A stretch of DNA of 64,000 bases, from the NCBI RefSeq assembly GCF_030158565.1, contig NZ_JAOASQ010000004.1, forward strand, positions 1 to 64,000, read 5' to 3'. The notes under the pieces were generated by a model that was not told where the DNA came from, did no database searches, and saw only the letters and a list, made by a program, of their open reading frames with translations. Source of the DNA: Limnohabitans sp. Its GTDB lineage: Bacteria > Pseudomonadota > Gammaproteobacteria > Burkholderiales > Burkholderiaceae_C. Below, one piece after another: positions 29,049-42,237 of this stretch (position 1 is its first letter; each line of letters opens with the position of its first letter). Both the position numbers and the translations under genes were made by a program.

Positions 29049-30110
29049 ATGACCTCGTCCACCCCGATCACTGTGGCAGTCGATTGCATGGGCGGTGACC
29101 ACGGCCCACGCGTCACGCTGGCCGCGTGCCGTCGTTTCCTGTCGACTCACCCCGATGCCCGTTTGCTCTTGGTGGGTCGCCCCGAGGCTTTGAGTGGTTT
29201 GTCCGATCCGCGTGCTCAAGTGGTGCCCGCCACCGAAGTGGTGGAGATGGGCGATCCACTGGAAATTGCCTTGCGCAAGAAAAAAGACTCGTCCATGCGC
29301 GTGGCCATTGAGCAGGTGCGCGATGGCCAAGCCGGTGCTGCCGTGTCTGCGGGCAACACCGGTGCATTGATGGCCATTGCCCGCTACGTGCTCAAAACCA
29401 TGGACGGCATCGACCGTCCCGCCATTGCTGGTCAGATGCCCAACTTCAAGGGCGGTGGCACCACCATGCTGGACCTGGGCGCCAACGTTGACTGCACGCC
29501 AGAACACCTGCTCCAGTTTGCGGTGATGGGCTCGGCCCTGGTTTCGGTGCTGCAGGACAAGCCAAACCCCACGGTGGGCTTGCTCAACATCGGCGAAGAG
29601 GCCATCAAAGGCAATGAAATCATCAAGAAAACTGGTGAATTGCTCCGATCTGCAGGCAACGCTGGTGATTTGAATTTCCATGGCAACGTGGAAGGCAACG
29701 ACATTTTCAAGGGCACGGTGGACATCGTGGTCTGTGACGGCTTTGTGGGCAATGTGGCCCTGAAAGCCAGCGAAGGCTTGGCCACCATGATTGGTGGTTT
29801 TCTGAAAACCGAGTTTTCTCGCAATATCTTCACGAAAATCGCAGCACTTTTAGCTTATCCGGTCTTATCTGCATTTAAAAATCGCGTAGACCACCGTCGT
29901 TACAACGGCGCAGCCCTGTTGGGCTTGCGTGGCTTGGTGTTCAAGAGCCATGGCTCGGCCGATGAGATTGCTTTTGAAACCGCCCTGAACCGGGCTTATG
30001 ATGCAGCCCGAAACCAATTGCTGGATCGCGTTCGTGAACGCATCGCGCATGCGGCCCCCTTGTTGATGGGCGCGCAGGCCGAGCGCTCAGAAGCGGTCAC
30101 CACACCATGA
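29049..30110 (+). CDS. plsX: Phosphate acyltransferase PlsX
   Basis: A 353-residue peripheral-membrane enzyme that converts acyl-ACP and phosphate to acyl-phosphate, the donor for PlsY in phospholipid synthesis. It opens [13 protein letters not shown], carries [17 protein letters not shown] and [16 protein letters not shown], and has [13 protein letters not shown], all conserved in PlsX. The C-terminal part includes the [17 protein letters not shown] segment. The stop overlaps the fabH start (ATGA at 30107), so lipid and fatty-acid initiation genes are coupled. Confidence 0.96.
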   Translation: MTSSTPITVAVDCMGGDHGPRVTLAACRRFLSTHPDARLLLVGRPEALSGLSDPRAQVVPATEVVEMGDPLEIALRKKKDSSMRVAIEQVRDGQAGAAVSAGNTGALMAIARYVLKTMDGIDRPAIAGQMPNFKGGGTTMLDLGANVDCTPEHLLQFAVMGSALVSVLQDKPNPTVGLLNIGEEAIKGNEIIKKTGELLRSAGNAGDLNFHGNVEGNDIFKGTVDIVVCDGFVGNVALKASEGLATMIGGFLKTEFSRNIFTKIAALLAYPVLSAFKNRVDHRRYNGAALLGLRGLVFKSHGSADEIAFETALNRAYDAARNQLLDRVRERIAHAAPLLMGAQAERSEAVTTP

Positions 30111-31084
30111 GAATTTATTCCCGCATTCTGGGCACCGGCAGCTACCTGCCGGCCAACCGCCTGACCAATGCCGATCTGGCTGCCCAACTGGCGCAGCAGG
30201 GCGTTGAAACCTCTGACGACTGGATCGTTGAGCGCACGGGTATCCGCGCCCGCCACTTTGCGGCCGACCAGCAAGGCAGTAGCGATCTGGCCACCGAAGC
30301 CGCCCGCAAGGCGCTGGCCGCCGCAGGCATCGGTGCTGACGATCTGGACCTGATCATCGTGGCCACCTCGACCCCCGACATGGTGTTCCCGTCGGTGGCG
30401 ACCATGGTGCAGCACAAGTTGGGCACCGCAGGCTGCCCGGCGTTTGACGTGCAAGCCGTGTGCAGTGGCTTCATTTATGCGCTGACGATTGCCGATTCGA
30501 TGATCCAGTCGGGCTCGGCCAAACGTGCGCTGGTGATTGGCTCGGAAGTGTTCAGCCGCATCCTCGACTTCAAGGACCGCACCACCTGCGTCCTGTTTGG
30601 TGACGGCGCTGGCGCGGTCATCCTGGAGGCTTCGGACCAACCCGGTATTTTGGCCACCGACTTGCATGCCGACGGCAAACACAAGGACATCCTGTGTGTG
30701 CCCGGTCATGTCAACCAGGGTGGCATTCTGGGCGACCCGGTCCTCAAGATGGACGGGCAAGCCGTGTTCAAACTGGCTGTGGGCGTGCTCGAAGAAACTG
30801 CCCGGGCCAGCTTGGCCAAGGCCAACTTGACCGATGCCGACATCGATTGGCTGATCCCGCACCAGGCCAACATCCGCATCATGCAAAGCACGGCCCGGAA
30901 GTTGAAGATGTCTTCGGACAAAGTGGTGGTGACCGTCGATCAGCACGGCAACACCTCGGCTGCTTCTATCCCGCTGGCGCTGGACACCGCCGTGCGCGAC
31001 GGGCGCATCCAGCGTGGCCAGACCCTCATGCTCGAAGGCGTGGGCGGCGGCTTCACCTGGGGCTCGGTGCTCCTGCGTTATTGA
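30107..31084 (+). CDS. fabH: 3-oxoacyl-ACP synthase III
   Basis: A 325-residue KAS III that condenses acetyl-CoA with malonyl-ACP to start fatty-acid synthesis. The triad is complete: C119 ([11 protein letters not shown]), H252 ([10 protein letters not shown]) and N282 (HGNTSAAS). The glycine loop [15 protein letters not shown] closes the chain. Length is standard. It overlaps plsX by 4 nt and is followed after 81 bp by fabD. Confidence 0.96.
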   Translation: MRIYSRILGTGSYLPANRLTNADLAAQLAQQGVETSDDWIVERTGIRARHFAADQQGSSDLATEAARKALAAAGIGADDLDLIIVATSTPDMVFPSVATMVQHKLGTAGCPAFDVQAVCSGFIYALTIADSMIQSGSAKRALVIGSEVFSRILDFKDRTTCVLFGDGAGAVILEASDQPGILATDLHADGKHKDILCVPGHVNQGGILGDPVLKMDGQAVFKLAVGVLEETARASLAKANLTDADIDWLIPHQANIRIMQSTARKLKMSSDKVVVTVDQHGNTSAASIPLALDTAVRDGRIQRGQTLMLEGVGGGFTWGSVLLRY

Positions 31085-31165
31085 TTCGCGCTTGATTTGA
31101 CAGGCCCGGGTCAGCGATGCGCGGCACGCTCTCCGGGATTCTTTCCAGATATAAAAAATTTGCAC

Positions 31166-32112
31166 ATGACCTCATTTGCTTTTGTTTTTCCCGGTCAGGG
31201 CTCCCAATCGGTGGGCATGCTGGACGCCTGGGGCGATCACCCTGTGGTGCTCGAAACCCTGAAAGAAGCCTCGGACGCCCTGGGCGAAGACGTGGCCAAA
31301 CTGATCCACGAAGGCCCCAAGGAAGCGCTGGCCATGACCACCAACACCCAGCCCGTGATGCTGGTGTCGGCCGTGGCCGCTTACCGCGCCTGGCTGGCCG
31401 AAGGTGGTGCCAAGCCCTCTGTGGTGGCCGGTCACTCGCTGGGCGAATACAGCGCTTTGGTCGCTTCGGGTGTGTTGACGCTGGCGCAAGCCGCGCCCCT
31501 GGTGCGCTTGCGCGCCGCCGCCATGCAGGAAGCCGTGCCCGTGGGCGTGGGTGCCATGGCCGCCATTTTGGGTCTGGCCTCTGACAAAGTCATCGAAGGC
31601 TGCAAAGCAGCACAAGCCACCTTTGCTGCTGACAGTGCCGAAGTGGTGGAAGCCGTGAACTTCAACGACGCGGCGCAAACCGTGATCGCGGGCAGCAAGG
31701 CAGCCGTGGACAAAGCCTGCGAAGTGCTCAAGGGCATGGGCGCCAAGCGCGCGCTGCTCTTGCCCGTGTCGGCGCCTTTCCATTCGAGCCTGATGAAACC
31801 CGCCGCCGAAAAGCTGCGTGAGAAGCTGGCCACCTTGACTTTGGGTGTGCCGCAGATCCCGGTGCTCAACAACATCGACGTGGCCATCGAAACCGATGCC
31901 GACCGCATCCGCGATGCGCTGTACCGCCAGGCTTTTGGCCCGGTGCGCTGGGTCGAATGCGTGCAGGCCATCAAGGCCCGTGGCGTGACCACCTTGGTCG
32001 AGTGCGGCCCCGGCAAGGTGCTGGCGGGCATGACCAAGCGCATTGACGCTGAATTGAACGGCGTGGCGCTGTACGACCCCGCCACCTTGGCCGAAGTGAA
32101 AGGACTCCTCGC

Positions 32113-32116
<4 letters not shown>
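31166..32116 (+). CDS. fabD: Malonyl-CoA-ACP transacylase
   Basis: A 316-residue enzyme loading malonyl groups onto ACP. It opens FAFVFPGQGSQSVGM and has the nucleophile S91 in AGHSLGEYSALV and the catalytic H206 in APFHSSLM. The ATG at 31166 directly before the conserved FPGQGSQ is used; the frame is open upstream but without family-like sequence, and no strong ribosome site precedes the ATG. The stop overlaps fabG by 4 nt (ATGA). Confidence 0.95.
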
Positions 32117-33155
<1,039 letters not shown>

Positions 33156-33161
33156 TCGACG

Positions 33162-34406
33162 ATGACCCGGCGCCGCGTTGTTGTCACGGGTTTGGGATGC
33201 GTCAGCCCCGTGGGCAACACGGTCGCCGATGCATGGTCCAGCCTGCTTGCCGGTCAGTCCGGCATTGGTCCGATCACACGTTTTGATGCTTCAGCCATAG
33301 CCTGCCGGTTTGCGGGTGAAGTCAAAAACTTTGATCTCGAGTCCTACATCTCCGCCAAAGAGGCGCGGACGATGGACCGCTTTATTCACTTGGGCATCGC
33401 TGCCGCAGCCCAGGCCATTCAAGACTCAGGCTTGCCTACGGGCGAGGCGCTGAGTGAAGAAGAGGCTTGCCGCATCGGTGTGGTGATCGGTTCGGGCATT
33501 GGCGGTTTGCCGCTGATCGAAGACACCCACACCGAATACACGGCGCGCGGTGCACGCCGCATTTCCCCATTTTTCGTCCCGGCCTCGATCATCAACATGA
33601 TCTCGGGCCATGTGTCGATGCGCAGTGGTTTCAAAGGTCCCAACTTGGCTGTTGTGACCGCTTGCACCACAGGTTTGCACAGCATTGGCGAAGCCGGTCG
33701 TTTGATCGAATACGGCGACGCGGATGTGATGATTGCAGGTGGTTCAGAGGCTTGTGTCTCGCCGCTGGGCGTGGGTGGCTTTGCGGCCATGCGCGCCTTG
33801 TCGACCCGCAACGACGACCCCACTGCAGCATCGCGTCCTTGGGACAAAGACCGTGACGGTTTTGTGCTGGGCGAAGGCGCTGGCGTGATGGTGCTCGAAG
33901 AGTACGAACACGCCAAAGCCCGTGGCGCCAAGATCTACGCCGAGCTGGGTGGTTATGGCATGAGCGCTGACGCGGGTCACATGACCGCGCCCAGCATGGA
34001 CGGTCCCCGCCGCGCCATGATCAATGCCATGCGCAATGCCGGTGTCAACGCTGACCAGATCGATTATCTGAACGCGCATGGCACCTCAACACCGCTGGGT
34101 GACATCAATGAAACCAATGCCATCAAGGCGGCATTGGGCGAGCACGCTTACAAAACTTTGGTCAGCTCGACCAAGTCCATGACCGGTCACCTTTTGGGTG
34201 GCGCGGGTGGCATTGAGAGCGTGTTCACGGTGTTGGCTGTGCACCATCAAAAAGTGCCGCCGACCATCAACCTGGTCAACCCCGACCCCGAGTGCGATCT
34301 GGACTACTGTGCCAACACGGCACGCGATGTGAAAATCGATGTGGCTCTGAAGAACAACTTCGGTTTCGGCGGGACCAACGGCTCTTTGGTGTTCAAACGC
34401 ATCTGA
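33162..34406 (+). CDS. fabF: 3-oxoacyl-ACP synthase II
   Basis: A 414-residue KAS II that elongates acyl-ACP with malonyl-ACP. The triad is C168 ([17 protein letters not shown]) and two histidines in [11 protein letters not shown] and [14 protein letters not shown]. The C-terminal [14 protein letters not shown] loop is typical. It opens [18 protein letters not shown] and begins six bases after acpP, so the two are cotranscribed. FabF rather than FabB is supported by this position and by length. Confidence 0.96.
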   Translation: MTRRRVVVTGLGCVSPVGNTVADAWSSLLAGQSGIGPITRFDASAIACRFAGEVKNFDLESYISAKEARTMDRFIHLGIAAAAQAIQDSGLPTGEALSEEEACRIGVVIGSGIGGLPLIEDTHTEYTARGARRISPFFVPASIINMISGHVSMRSGFKGPNLAVVTACTTGLHSIGEAGRLIEYGDADVMIAGGSEACVSPLGVGGFAAMRALSTRNDDPTAASRPWDKDRDGFVLGEGAGVMVLEEYEHAKARGAKIYAELGGYGMSADAGHMTAPSMDGPRRAMINAMRNAGVNADQIDYLNAHGTSTPLGDINETNAIKAALGEHAYKTLVSSTKSMTGHLLGGAGGIESVFTVLAVHHQKVPPTINLVNPDPECDLDYCANTARDVKIDVALKNNFGFGGTNGSLVFKRI

Positions 34407-34431
34407 CGAGCCTTCCAGCAAGGTCACCACC

Positions 34432-34923
34432 ATGCACAACGCCCCACCTGTGATTTATCCGGTGGGGCGTTTTGTTTGGGGCGTCCCTTGTATTGGTGCG
34501 TTGGCGCTGACCGGTGCTGTGGGCTTGCTGTGCTGGCAGGCCGCGAGCGGTGCCGAGGGACTGACAGTTTGGGGCGCGTGGGCACTTTGGGCTCTCTCGA
34601 GCACCTTGGCTGTGAGCCTCGAGGCCAGAGAATCTTCGGCGCAAGGCCATTTGGGCTGGTGCGGGGATGGCTGGAGTTGGCGAGACGCGCATATGCAAGA
34701 GCGCGTGGTTCGATTAAGCCTGCTGCTCGATGGTGGTCGATACATGTGGGTGTCCTACCGCATGGCAGACGCGTTTGAAACGCACAATACCTGGCCTCGC
34801 ATTGCCATCGTCAGACAGACCGACATGCCCTTGGCTTGGCATGGTTTTCGTTGCGCTGTATATTCGCGCCCACTGGGCAATGGGATGACTTCAGACCAAA
34901 CTCAATGGCCCATGATCATTTGA
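34432..34923 (+). CDS. Conserved membrane protein, YgfX-like (unknown function)
   Basis: A 163-residue protein with two hydrophobic segments near 21-37 and 44-60, then a soluble C-terminal part reading HLGWCGDGWSW, RLSLLLDGGRYMWVSYR and WHGFRCAVYSR. This layout resembles the small two-helix proteins of the YgfX group encoded after fabF in related Burkholderiales. In those genomes the next genes are usually rpoE, rseA and rseB; here mucD follows directly. No enzymatic motif is visible. It lies 25 bp after fabF and is probably in the same transcript. Confidence 0.6.
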   Translation: MHNAPPVIYPVGRFVWGVPCIGALALTGAVGLLCWQAASGAEGLTVWGAWALWALSSTLAVSLEARESSAQGHLGWCGDGWSWRDAHMQERVVRLSLLLDGGRYMWVSYRMADAFETHNTWPRIAIVRQTDMPLAWHGFRCAVYSRPLGNGMTSDQTQWPMII

Positions 34924-34976
34924 GACACCAGCGGTCTTGGATGCGCTTGTATGACTTCAGATCAAGGGATGTACCG

Positions 34977-36449
34977 ATGTTGAAAATGGCATTGAAAAAG
35001 TGCGCAGTCTCCTTTGTGGGGGCTGCAACGTTGCTGGGCGCGGTGGCCTGCTGGGTGCCTGGTGTGGCCATGGCACAAAGCGCGCAGCCCGTGGTGCGGG
35101 GACTGCCTGACTTCACCGAATTGGTCGAGCAGGTGGGGCCCTCCGTGGTGAATATCCGAACGCTTGAGAAGGTGCGTGCCAATGCGGCGGGATCGGGTGC
35201 GACCGATGAAGAAATGCAAGAACTCTTCCGTCGCTTTTTTGGCATGCCTTTGCCGAACATGCCTCGGCAGTCGCCCAAACCCAATCGTCCTCAGGCGCCA
35301 GAAGAGTCGCAACCTCGTGGCGTGGGCTCGGGCTTCATTTTGAGTTCGGACGGCTTCATCATGACCAACGCCCATGTGGTGGAAGGCGCCGATGAGGTGA
35401 TGGTGACACTGACCGACAAACGGGAGTTCAAGGCCCGCATCGTGGGCGCTGACAAACGCTCCGATGTGGCGGTGGTGAAAATCCAGGCTTCGGGCTTGCC
35501 TGCCGTCAAAGTGGGTGACGTCAGTCGCCTCAAGGTGGGTGAATGGGTCATGGCCATTGGTTCGCCGTTCGGTCTTGAAAACTCTGTCACGGCGGGCATT
35601 GTCAGTGCCAAGCAGCGTGACACGGGCGAGTACTTGCCTTTCATCCAAACCGATGTCGCCATCAACCCCGGCAACTCGGGGGGGCCGCTGATCAATATGC
35701 GCGGCGAAGTGGTGGGCATCAACAGTCAGATCTACTCACGCTCCGGTGGTTTCATGGGCATTTCTTTTGCGATCCCCATGGACGAGGCGGTGCGTGTGAG
35801 TGAGCAGCTGCGCAGCAGTGGCCGAGTGACTCGCGGGCGCATTGGCGTGCAAATTGCGCCGGTGACCAAAGAGGTGGCCGAGTCGATTGGCCTGGGTAAA
35901 GCCCAGGGGGCCTTGGTGCGGGGTGTGGAAGAGGGCGCACCGGCTGACAAGGCAGGCATCGAAGCGGGCGACATCATCACCAAATTTGATGGCAAGCCGG
36001 TCGAGAAGATGGCGGACCTGCCCCGCTGGGTGGGCAACACCAAACCGGGCACCCGTGCGCCCATCACCGTGTTCCGTCGCGGCAGCAGCAAGGACCTGAG
36101 CATCACGGTGGCTGAGATCGAAGCCGATAAAACCGAGGCGCCTGCGGCCGAGAAGAAAACAGCCCCAACCAAAGCCGCCACTTTGGGCTTGGTGGTGAGC
36201 GACTTGACGGCAGCGCAGAAGAAAGAGTCGCGTGTTCGCGGTGGTGTGGTCGTGGACAGTGCCAGCGATGCGGCAGCCCGTGCAGGCATTCAGGAGGGCG
36301 ATTTGATCCTGGCGGTGGCCAATATGGAAGTGGCCAGCGTGAAAGAGTTCGAGTCGGTGGTCAGCAAACTAGACAAGAGCCGCCCTGTGAGTCTGTTGAT
36401 CCGCCGGGGTGATGGTGCCCAATATGTGTTGATTCGCCCAGGTAAGTGA
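34977..36449 (+). CDS. mucD: Periplasmic serine protease MucD/DegP (Do family)
   Basis: A 490-residue HtrA-type protease and chaperone for misfolded envelope proteins. A signal peptide (about 1-33, ending VAMA before QSAQ) exports it. The triad is H133 (TNAHVVEGADEV), D163 (DKRSDVAVVKI) and S234 (NPGNSGGPLIN). Two PDZ domains follow (about 270-365 and 395-485). The ATG at 34977 is chosen because AAGGGA stands eight bases upstream and it begins the signal peptide directly. The sigma-E genes that normally precede mucD are missing here, so its control may differ. A stem loop follows the stop. Confidence 0.93.
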   Translation: MLKMALKKCAVSFVGAATLLGAVACWVPGVAMAQSAQPVVRGLPDFTELVEQVGPSVVNIRTLEKVRANAAGSGATDEEMQELFRRFFGMPLPNMPRQSPKPNRPQAPEESQPRGVGSGFILSSDGFIMTNAHVVEGADEVMVTLTDKREFKARIVGADKRSDVAVVKIQASGLPAVKVGDVSRLKVGEWVMAIGSPFGLENSVTAGIVSAKQRDTGEYLPFIQTDVAINPGNSGGPLINMRGEVVGINSQIYSRSGGFMGISFAIPMDEAVRVSEQLRSSGRVTRGRIGVQIAPVTKEVAESIGLGKAQGALVRGVEEGAPADKAGIEAGDIITKFDGKPVEKMADLPRWVGNTKPGTRAPITVFRRGSSKDLSITVAEIEADKTEAPAAEKKTAPTKAATLGLVVSDLTAAQKKESRVRGGVVVDSASDAAARAGIQEGDLILAVANMEVASVKEFESVVSKLDKSRPVSLLIRRGDGAQYVLIRPGK

Positions 36450-36486
36450 GCAGCGTGCGGACTTGTCAAGAGTCCCGCTGCTTTGC
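36450..36486 (+). terminator. Probable mucD terminator
   Basis: GCAGCG (36450-36455) and GGACT (36459-36463) pair with AGTCC (36471-36475) and CGCTGC (36476-36481), with a small bulge and a 7-nt loop, followed by TTTGC. It lies immediately after the mucD stop. The U-run is short, so efficiency is uncertain. Confidence 0.5.
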
Positions 36487-36941
36487 TGGGTTATTGATCA
36501 CCCCATGGCGGTGTCATGAATATTTTTTGATGCCACGATTCAAATACATGAATGTGGGTAAATGCTAACTTTGATGGGTTCTCATAACGAATTTGGATAA
36601 AATCAAGCGTCTTGACCATGAATTCATGGCATATCAGGCAGGTTCGAATTCACGATGCGAGATTCCCCAAAAGAATCCACCGCTCATTCACAGACCTTCC
36701 ACAAGTTGTTCCTCGATGTATTCGGTGGCTTGTGAATAAGTTGTGGATAAATTTCATGTTGCAAAGCAGCAACGACCGGTCTGAGGCGATTTTGGGGCTG
36801 TACGAATGGGGCAATTTGCCTACAATGAAGTCCCAACTATCGCAGTTGCCATAGATTGTTGGTTCAGGGCGCGTCACACAAAGACGCGCCCTTTTTTCTT
36901 TTCCGGATCCTTGATCCTCAAACACTTGCAGACCTTCGTTG
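36485..36941 (+). other. mucD-lepA intergenic region: DnaA-box-like sites and possible small RNA or lepA leader
   Basis: No protein gene is supported here. TGTGAATAA (36731-36739) and TGTGGATAA (36742-36750) lie in tandem; the second is a perfect inverse of the DnaA box TTATCCACA and the first is a one-base variant. A further TCATTCACA is at 36682-36690 on the other strand. A good -10 (TACAAT, 36821-36826) lies about 40 bp before a strong terminator. The region lies between two terminators, so it may give its own short transcript. Confidence 0.45.
36867..36896 (+). terminator. Strong terminator just upstream of lepA
   Basis: GGGCGCGTC (36867-36875) pairs perfectly with GACGCGCCC (36883-36891) around a 7-nt loop and is followed directly by TTTTTT, so 36867-36896 is a textbook Rho-independent terminator. 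It is 45 bp before the lepA start, and no protein gene ends nearby. It must end a non-coding transcript or act as an attenuator in the lepA leader. Confidence 0.88.
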
Positions 36942-38749
<1,808 letters not shown>

Positions 38750-38750
<1 letters not shown>

Positions 38751-39715
38751 TGCAGTTTTTGACGTCTTTGGTGTTGGCCGCTTTTGTCGCCTATGCCGGT
38801 GCTTGGTATCTGGGCTTCATCGAGGGCAATTTCGCTTTGCTCTTGTTGTTGGCCACGGTCGTGACCGGTATTTACTGGTTGGCGGAACGCTTCGTGTTTT
38901 TGCCGCGCCGTGAACAAGCTGCCGCCCAACTGGAAGCCCAGACGGCAGCACGCCGCGCCGAATTGTCCAAGATGGGCATCGAGAAAGTTGACACCGACAT
39001 CCAAGATGCGCGCGACAAATTGTTGATGCAACCATGGTGGCTGGACTGGACGGCCGGGCTGTTTCCGGTCATCGTGGTCGTGTTCATCTTGCGCTCTTTC
39101 TTGTTTGAGCCTTTCAAGATCCCATCGGGCTCCATGATCCCGACGCTGCACATTGGCGATCTGATTTTGGTCAACAAGTTCCATTACGGCATTCGTTTGC
39201 CGGTGGCCAACACCAAACTCACCGAAGGCACGCCCGTGCAGCGCGGCGATGTGATGGTGTTCCGCTACCCACCCAAGCCCAATGTGGACTACATCAAGCG
39301 CGTGGTGGGTGTACCGGGCGACGAAGTGGCCTATCTGAACAAGAAGCTCACCATCAACGGCCAGCCGATCGAGACCCAGGCTTTGCCCGATTATTTCGAC
39401 GACTCGACCATGCGGTATTTCAAGCACTTCAGCGAAAAGCTGGGCAGCAAACCGCACCAATCGATCCAGGACAACGACCGTCCGGCTTTTGTGCCGGGTG
39501 TGGACCCGTTCCCGCACAGCGAAAACTGCCAATACACCGTTGAAGGTGTGCGTTGCAAGGTGCCCGCCGGTCATTACTTCATGATGGGCGACAACCGCGA
39601 CAACTCCTTGGATTCGCGCTATTGGGGCTTTGTGCCCGATGCCAACATCGTGGGCAAAGCCTTTTTTGTCTGGATGAACTTTGGCAACCTCAAGCGCATT
39701 GGCGCTTTTGACTGA
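38750..39715 (+). CDS. lepB: Signal peptidase I
   Basis: A 321-residue inner-membrane protease that removes signal peptides of exported proteins. Transmembrane helices lie near 3-22 and 28-46, with a third near 104-117. The Ser/Lys dyad is S128 ([14 protein letters not shown]) and K182 ([11 protein letters not shown]), and the box [16 protein letters not shown] is present near the end. Its start overlaps the lepA stop by one base, and rnc follows after seven bases. Substrates include MucD, encoded upstream. Confidence 0.96.
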
Positions 39716-39722
39716 GGTGAGC

Positions 39723-40427
39723 GTGGCCATTACATCCGCTGTTTCTCCCGCATTGTCTGAATTGCAAATTCGCCTGGGCTACGCTTTTCGCCAGCCAGGC
39801 TTGTTGCAGCAGGCCGTCACGCACCGCAGCTTCAGCGCCGACCACAACGAGCGTCTGGAGTTCTTGGGCGATTCGGTGCTCAACCTCTCGGTCGCGCACA
39901 TGCTGTACACCCAACTGGCCAGCTTGCCCGAAGGCGATTTGTCGCGTGTGCGGGCCAACCTGGTCAAGCAGGACACCCTGCACCAATTGGCCAAAACCCT
40001 GGACTTGTCGGTCGTGATGCGGCTGGGCGAGGGCGAAATGCGCTCGGGCGGGCAAGGGCGTCCGTCCATCCTGGCCGATGCCCTTGAGGCGATCATTGGC
40101 GCTGTGTACCTGGACGGTGGCTACAAGGACGCGCAAGCGCTGGTTGAACGCCTGTTCGCCCAGGTCGACATCAAACCCGACATGCAGGCGGTGGGCAAAG
40201 ACCCCAAGACCGAGCTGCAAGAGTGGCTGCAAGGGCGCAAGCTGGCCTTGCCCAAATACACCGTCATCGGCACCTCGGGGGCCGCACACCGCCAGGTGTT
40301 TGAAGTCTCTTGCGAAGTGACCGAATTGCGCCAAACCCAACAAGGCTCGGGCGCGTCGCGTCGCGCAGCAGAACAAGCAGCGGCCGAAGCCCTGCTGAAA
40401 ATCCTCAAATCAGAAAGCGCCGCATGA
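39723..40427 (+). CDS. rnc: Ribonuclease III
   Basis: A 234-residue double-strand-specific RNase that processes rRNA precursors. The nuclease signature [21 protein letters not shown] and the second acidic cluster [18 protein letters not shown] carry the metal-binding residues; a double-stranded-RNA-binding domain (about 160-230) closes the chain. The start is taken as GTG at 39723, because GAGG in the lepB stop region is suitably placed; a GTG two codons upstream is possible. The stop overlaps era by 4 nt. Confidence 0.95.
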   Translation: MAITSAVSPALSELQIRLGYAFRQPGLLQQAVTHRSFSADHNERLEFLGDSVLNLSVAHMLYTQLASLPEGDLSRVRANLVKQDTLHQLAKTLDLSVVMRLGEGEMRSGGQGRPSILADALEAIIGAVYLDGGYKDAQALVERLFAQVDIKPDMQAVGKDPKTELQEWLQGRKLALPKYTVIGTSGAAHRQVFEVSCEVTELRQTQQGSGASRRAAEQAAAEALLKILKSESAA

Positions 40428-41476
40428 GCACCGACAAAACCCCTGGCGAAGCCGAGCGCACTGCGCATGAACAAATCGTGCGCCGCCCGGTGCAGATCGC
40501 GGGTGTGACCATCCAGCCGCGCGACAGCGCCGAAGCTGCGGCACTGCCTGCCGAGCCGCTGCCCGTGCCCGCAGTGGTTGAAGGCCAGCGCTGCGGCCTG
40601 GTGGCCATCGTGGGCAAGCCCAACGTGGGCAAGTCCACCTTGCTCAACGCCTTGGTGGGCCAAAAGATCAGCATCACCTCGCGCAAGGCGCAGACCACGC
40701 GCCACCGCATCACCGGCATCCGCACGCAAGGGGCCAACCAGTTTGTGTTTGTGGACACGCCCGGCTTTCAGACCATCCACGGCACGGCGCTCAACAAGTC
40801 GCTGAACAAGACCGTGGTGGGCGCCGTGGGCGATGTGGACCTGGTGCTGTTCGTGGTCGAAGCGGGCAGCTTCACCAACGCCGATGCCAAGGTGCTGGCG
40901 CTGCTCAAGCCCGGCATCCCGGTCCTGCTGGTGGCCAACAAGCTGGACAACGTGCACCGCCGCGCCGAGATCGCACCCTGGTTGCGCGAGATGCAAGAGC
41001 GCCATGCCTTCACCGAGTTTGTGCCCATGTCGGCCAAGCAGCCCAAAGACATCGAGCGCCTGCTGGACATTTGCGAAAAGTACCTGCCCGAGCAGCCTTG
41101 GTGGCACGGTGAAGACGAATTGACCGACCGCAGCGAGAAATTCCTCGCCAGCGAAATGGTGCGCGAAAAGCTGTTCCGCCTGACGGGCGACGAGCTGCCT
41201 TACACCTCCACCGTGGTGATCGACAAGTTCGAAGAAGAAGCCGGCCGCACCGCCAAGCGCATGCTGCGCATTGCCGCCACCATCGTGGTCGAGCGCGAAG
41301 GCCACAAGGCCATGGTGATCGGTGACAAGGGCGAAAAGCTCAAGCGCATCGGCACCGAGACCCGGATGGAACTGGAAAAACTGCTGGACGCCAAGGTCTT
41401 CATCGAGCTGTGGGTCAAAGTGCGTTCTGGCTGGGCCGACGACGAAGCCCGCGTGCGCTCCTTCGGCTACGAGTAA
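40424..41476 (+). CDS. era: GTPase Era
   Basis: A 350-residue GTPase for 16S rRNA maturation and 30S assembly. G1 is GKPNVGKST (64-72), G3 is DTPG (111-114), G4 is NKLDN, and the KH RNA-binding domain at the C-terminus contains [15 protein letters not shown]. About 50 residues of low-complexity, Ala/Pro/Glu-rich sequence precede the GTPase core compared with the 301-residue E. coli protein. The ATG overlapping the rnc stop (ATGA at 40424) supports that long N-terminus. It is cotranscribed with rnc and recO. Confidence 0.95.
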   Translation: MSTDKTPGEAERTAHEQIVRRPVQIAGVTIQPRDSAEAAALPAEPLPVPAVVEGQRCGLVAIVGKPNVGKSTLLNALVGQKISITSRKAQTTRHRITGIRTQGANQFVFVDTPGFQTIHGTALNKSLNKTVVGAVGDVDLVLFVVEAGSFTNADAKVLALLKPGIPVLLVANKLDNVHRRAEIAPWLREMQERHAFTEFVPMSAKQPKDIERLLDICEKYLPEQPWWHGEDELTDRSEKFLASEMVREKLFRLTGDELPYTSTVVIDKFEEEAGRTAKRMLRIAATIVVEREGHKAMVIGDKGEKLKRIGTETRMELEKLLDAKVFIELWVKVRSGWADDEARVRSFGYE

Positions 41477-41487
41477 CTCCATCCTCA

Positions 41488-42237
41488 ATGGCCACCAAGC
41501 GGATCGCGGACGAGCCAGCCTATGTGCTGCACCGCTACGACTGGAGCGAAACCAGTCTGATTCTGGAGGTCTTCACCCGCCACCATGGCCGCGTGGCGGT
41601 GGTGGCCAAAGGCGCTAAGCGCCCCAGCTCCAGCTTTCGCCCGGTGCTCTTGCCTTTGCAGCCTTTGTCGCTGACCTTCGGTGGCGATGGCGACATCCGC
41701 ACCCTCAAGTCGGCCGAATGGGTGGGCGGCCACGTCATGCCCACGGGCGAGGCCCTGCTGTCGGGATACTACCTGAATGAACTGCTGATGCGCTTGTTGG
41801 TGCGTGACGATCCGCACGCCCGTTTGTTTGAGGTGTATGCCGCTGCTGTGCGCCTGCTGGCCAGTGGCGAGCCCAGCGCGCTGCAATGGGCTTTGCGTGG
41901 CTTTGAGCTGATCTTGCTCAAAGACATTGGCCTCTTGCCAGCGCTCAATGCCCAGACGCTGACCCTCAAAGCCGTGATGACGGATGAACACTATGCACTG
42001 GTGCCTGAAGCTGGCTTGCAATGGGTGCCCGCCGATGACCGCAACGCCTTGACCGGCGGCCAGTGGCTGGCGCTGCAAGCCGCTTTGGACGATGCGAACC
42101 CGATGACCGCATTGGTGCGTGACTGTGCGGACTTGCTGCTCCAATTGCAGCGCCCGATGCGCCTGATGCTCAACTACCATTGTGGTGTGGGCGCTTTGCG
42201 CACTCGCCAAATGATGCTGGACCTGCAAACCTTATGA
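41488..42237 (+). CDS. recO: DNA repair protein RecO
   Basis: A 249-residue protein of the RecFOR pathway, which loads RecA on gapped DNA. The N-terminal OB-fold contains [48 protein letters not shown] sequence (pattern Y-x-S-x-L-x-E-x-F-T-x-x-x-G). A helical C-terminal domain follows, with [15 protein letters not shown]. Position between era and pdxJ is conserved. The start at 41488 is 11 bp after era, and the stop overlaps pdxJ by 4 nt. Confidence 0.93.
   Translation: MATKRIADEPAYVLHRYDWSETSLILEVFTRHHGRVAVVAKGAKRPSSSFRPVLLPLQPLSLTFGGDGDIRTLKSAEWVGGHVMPTGEALLSGYYLNELLMRLLVRDDPHARLFEVYAAAVRLLASGEPSALQWALRGFELILLKDIGLLPALNAQTLTLKAVMTDEHYALVPEAGLQWVPADDRNALTGGQWLALQAALDDANPMTALVRDCADLLLQLQRPMRLMLNYHCGVGALRTRQMMLDLQTL

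Noticed and set aside
36612..36854. 80-codon open frame upstream of lepA as a gene
   Set aside because: No ribosome site, no family, and it runs over the DnaA-box-like sites; a non-coding role fits better.
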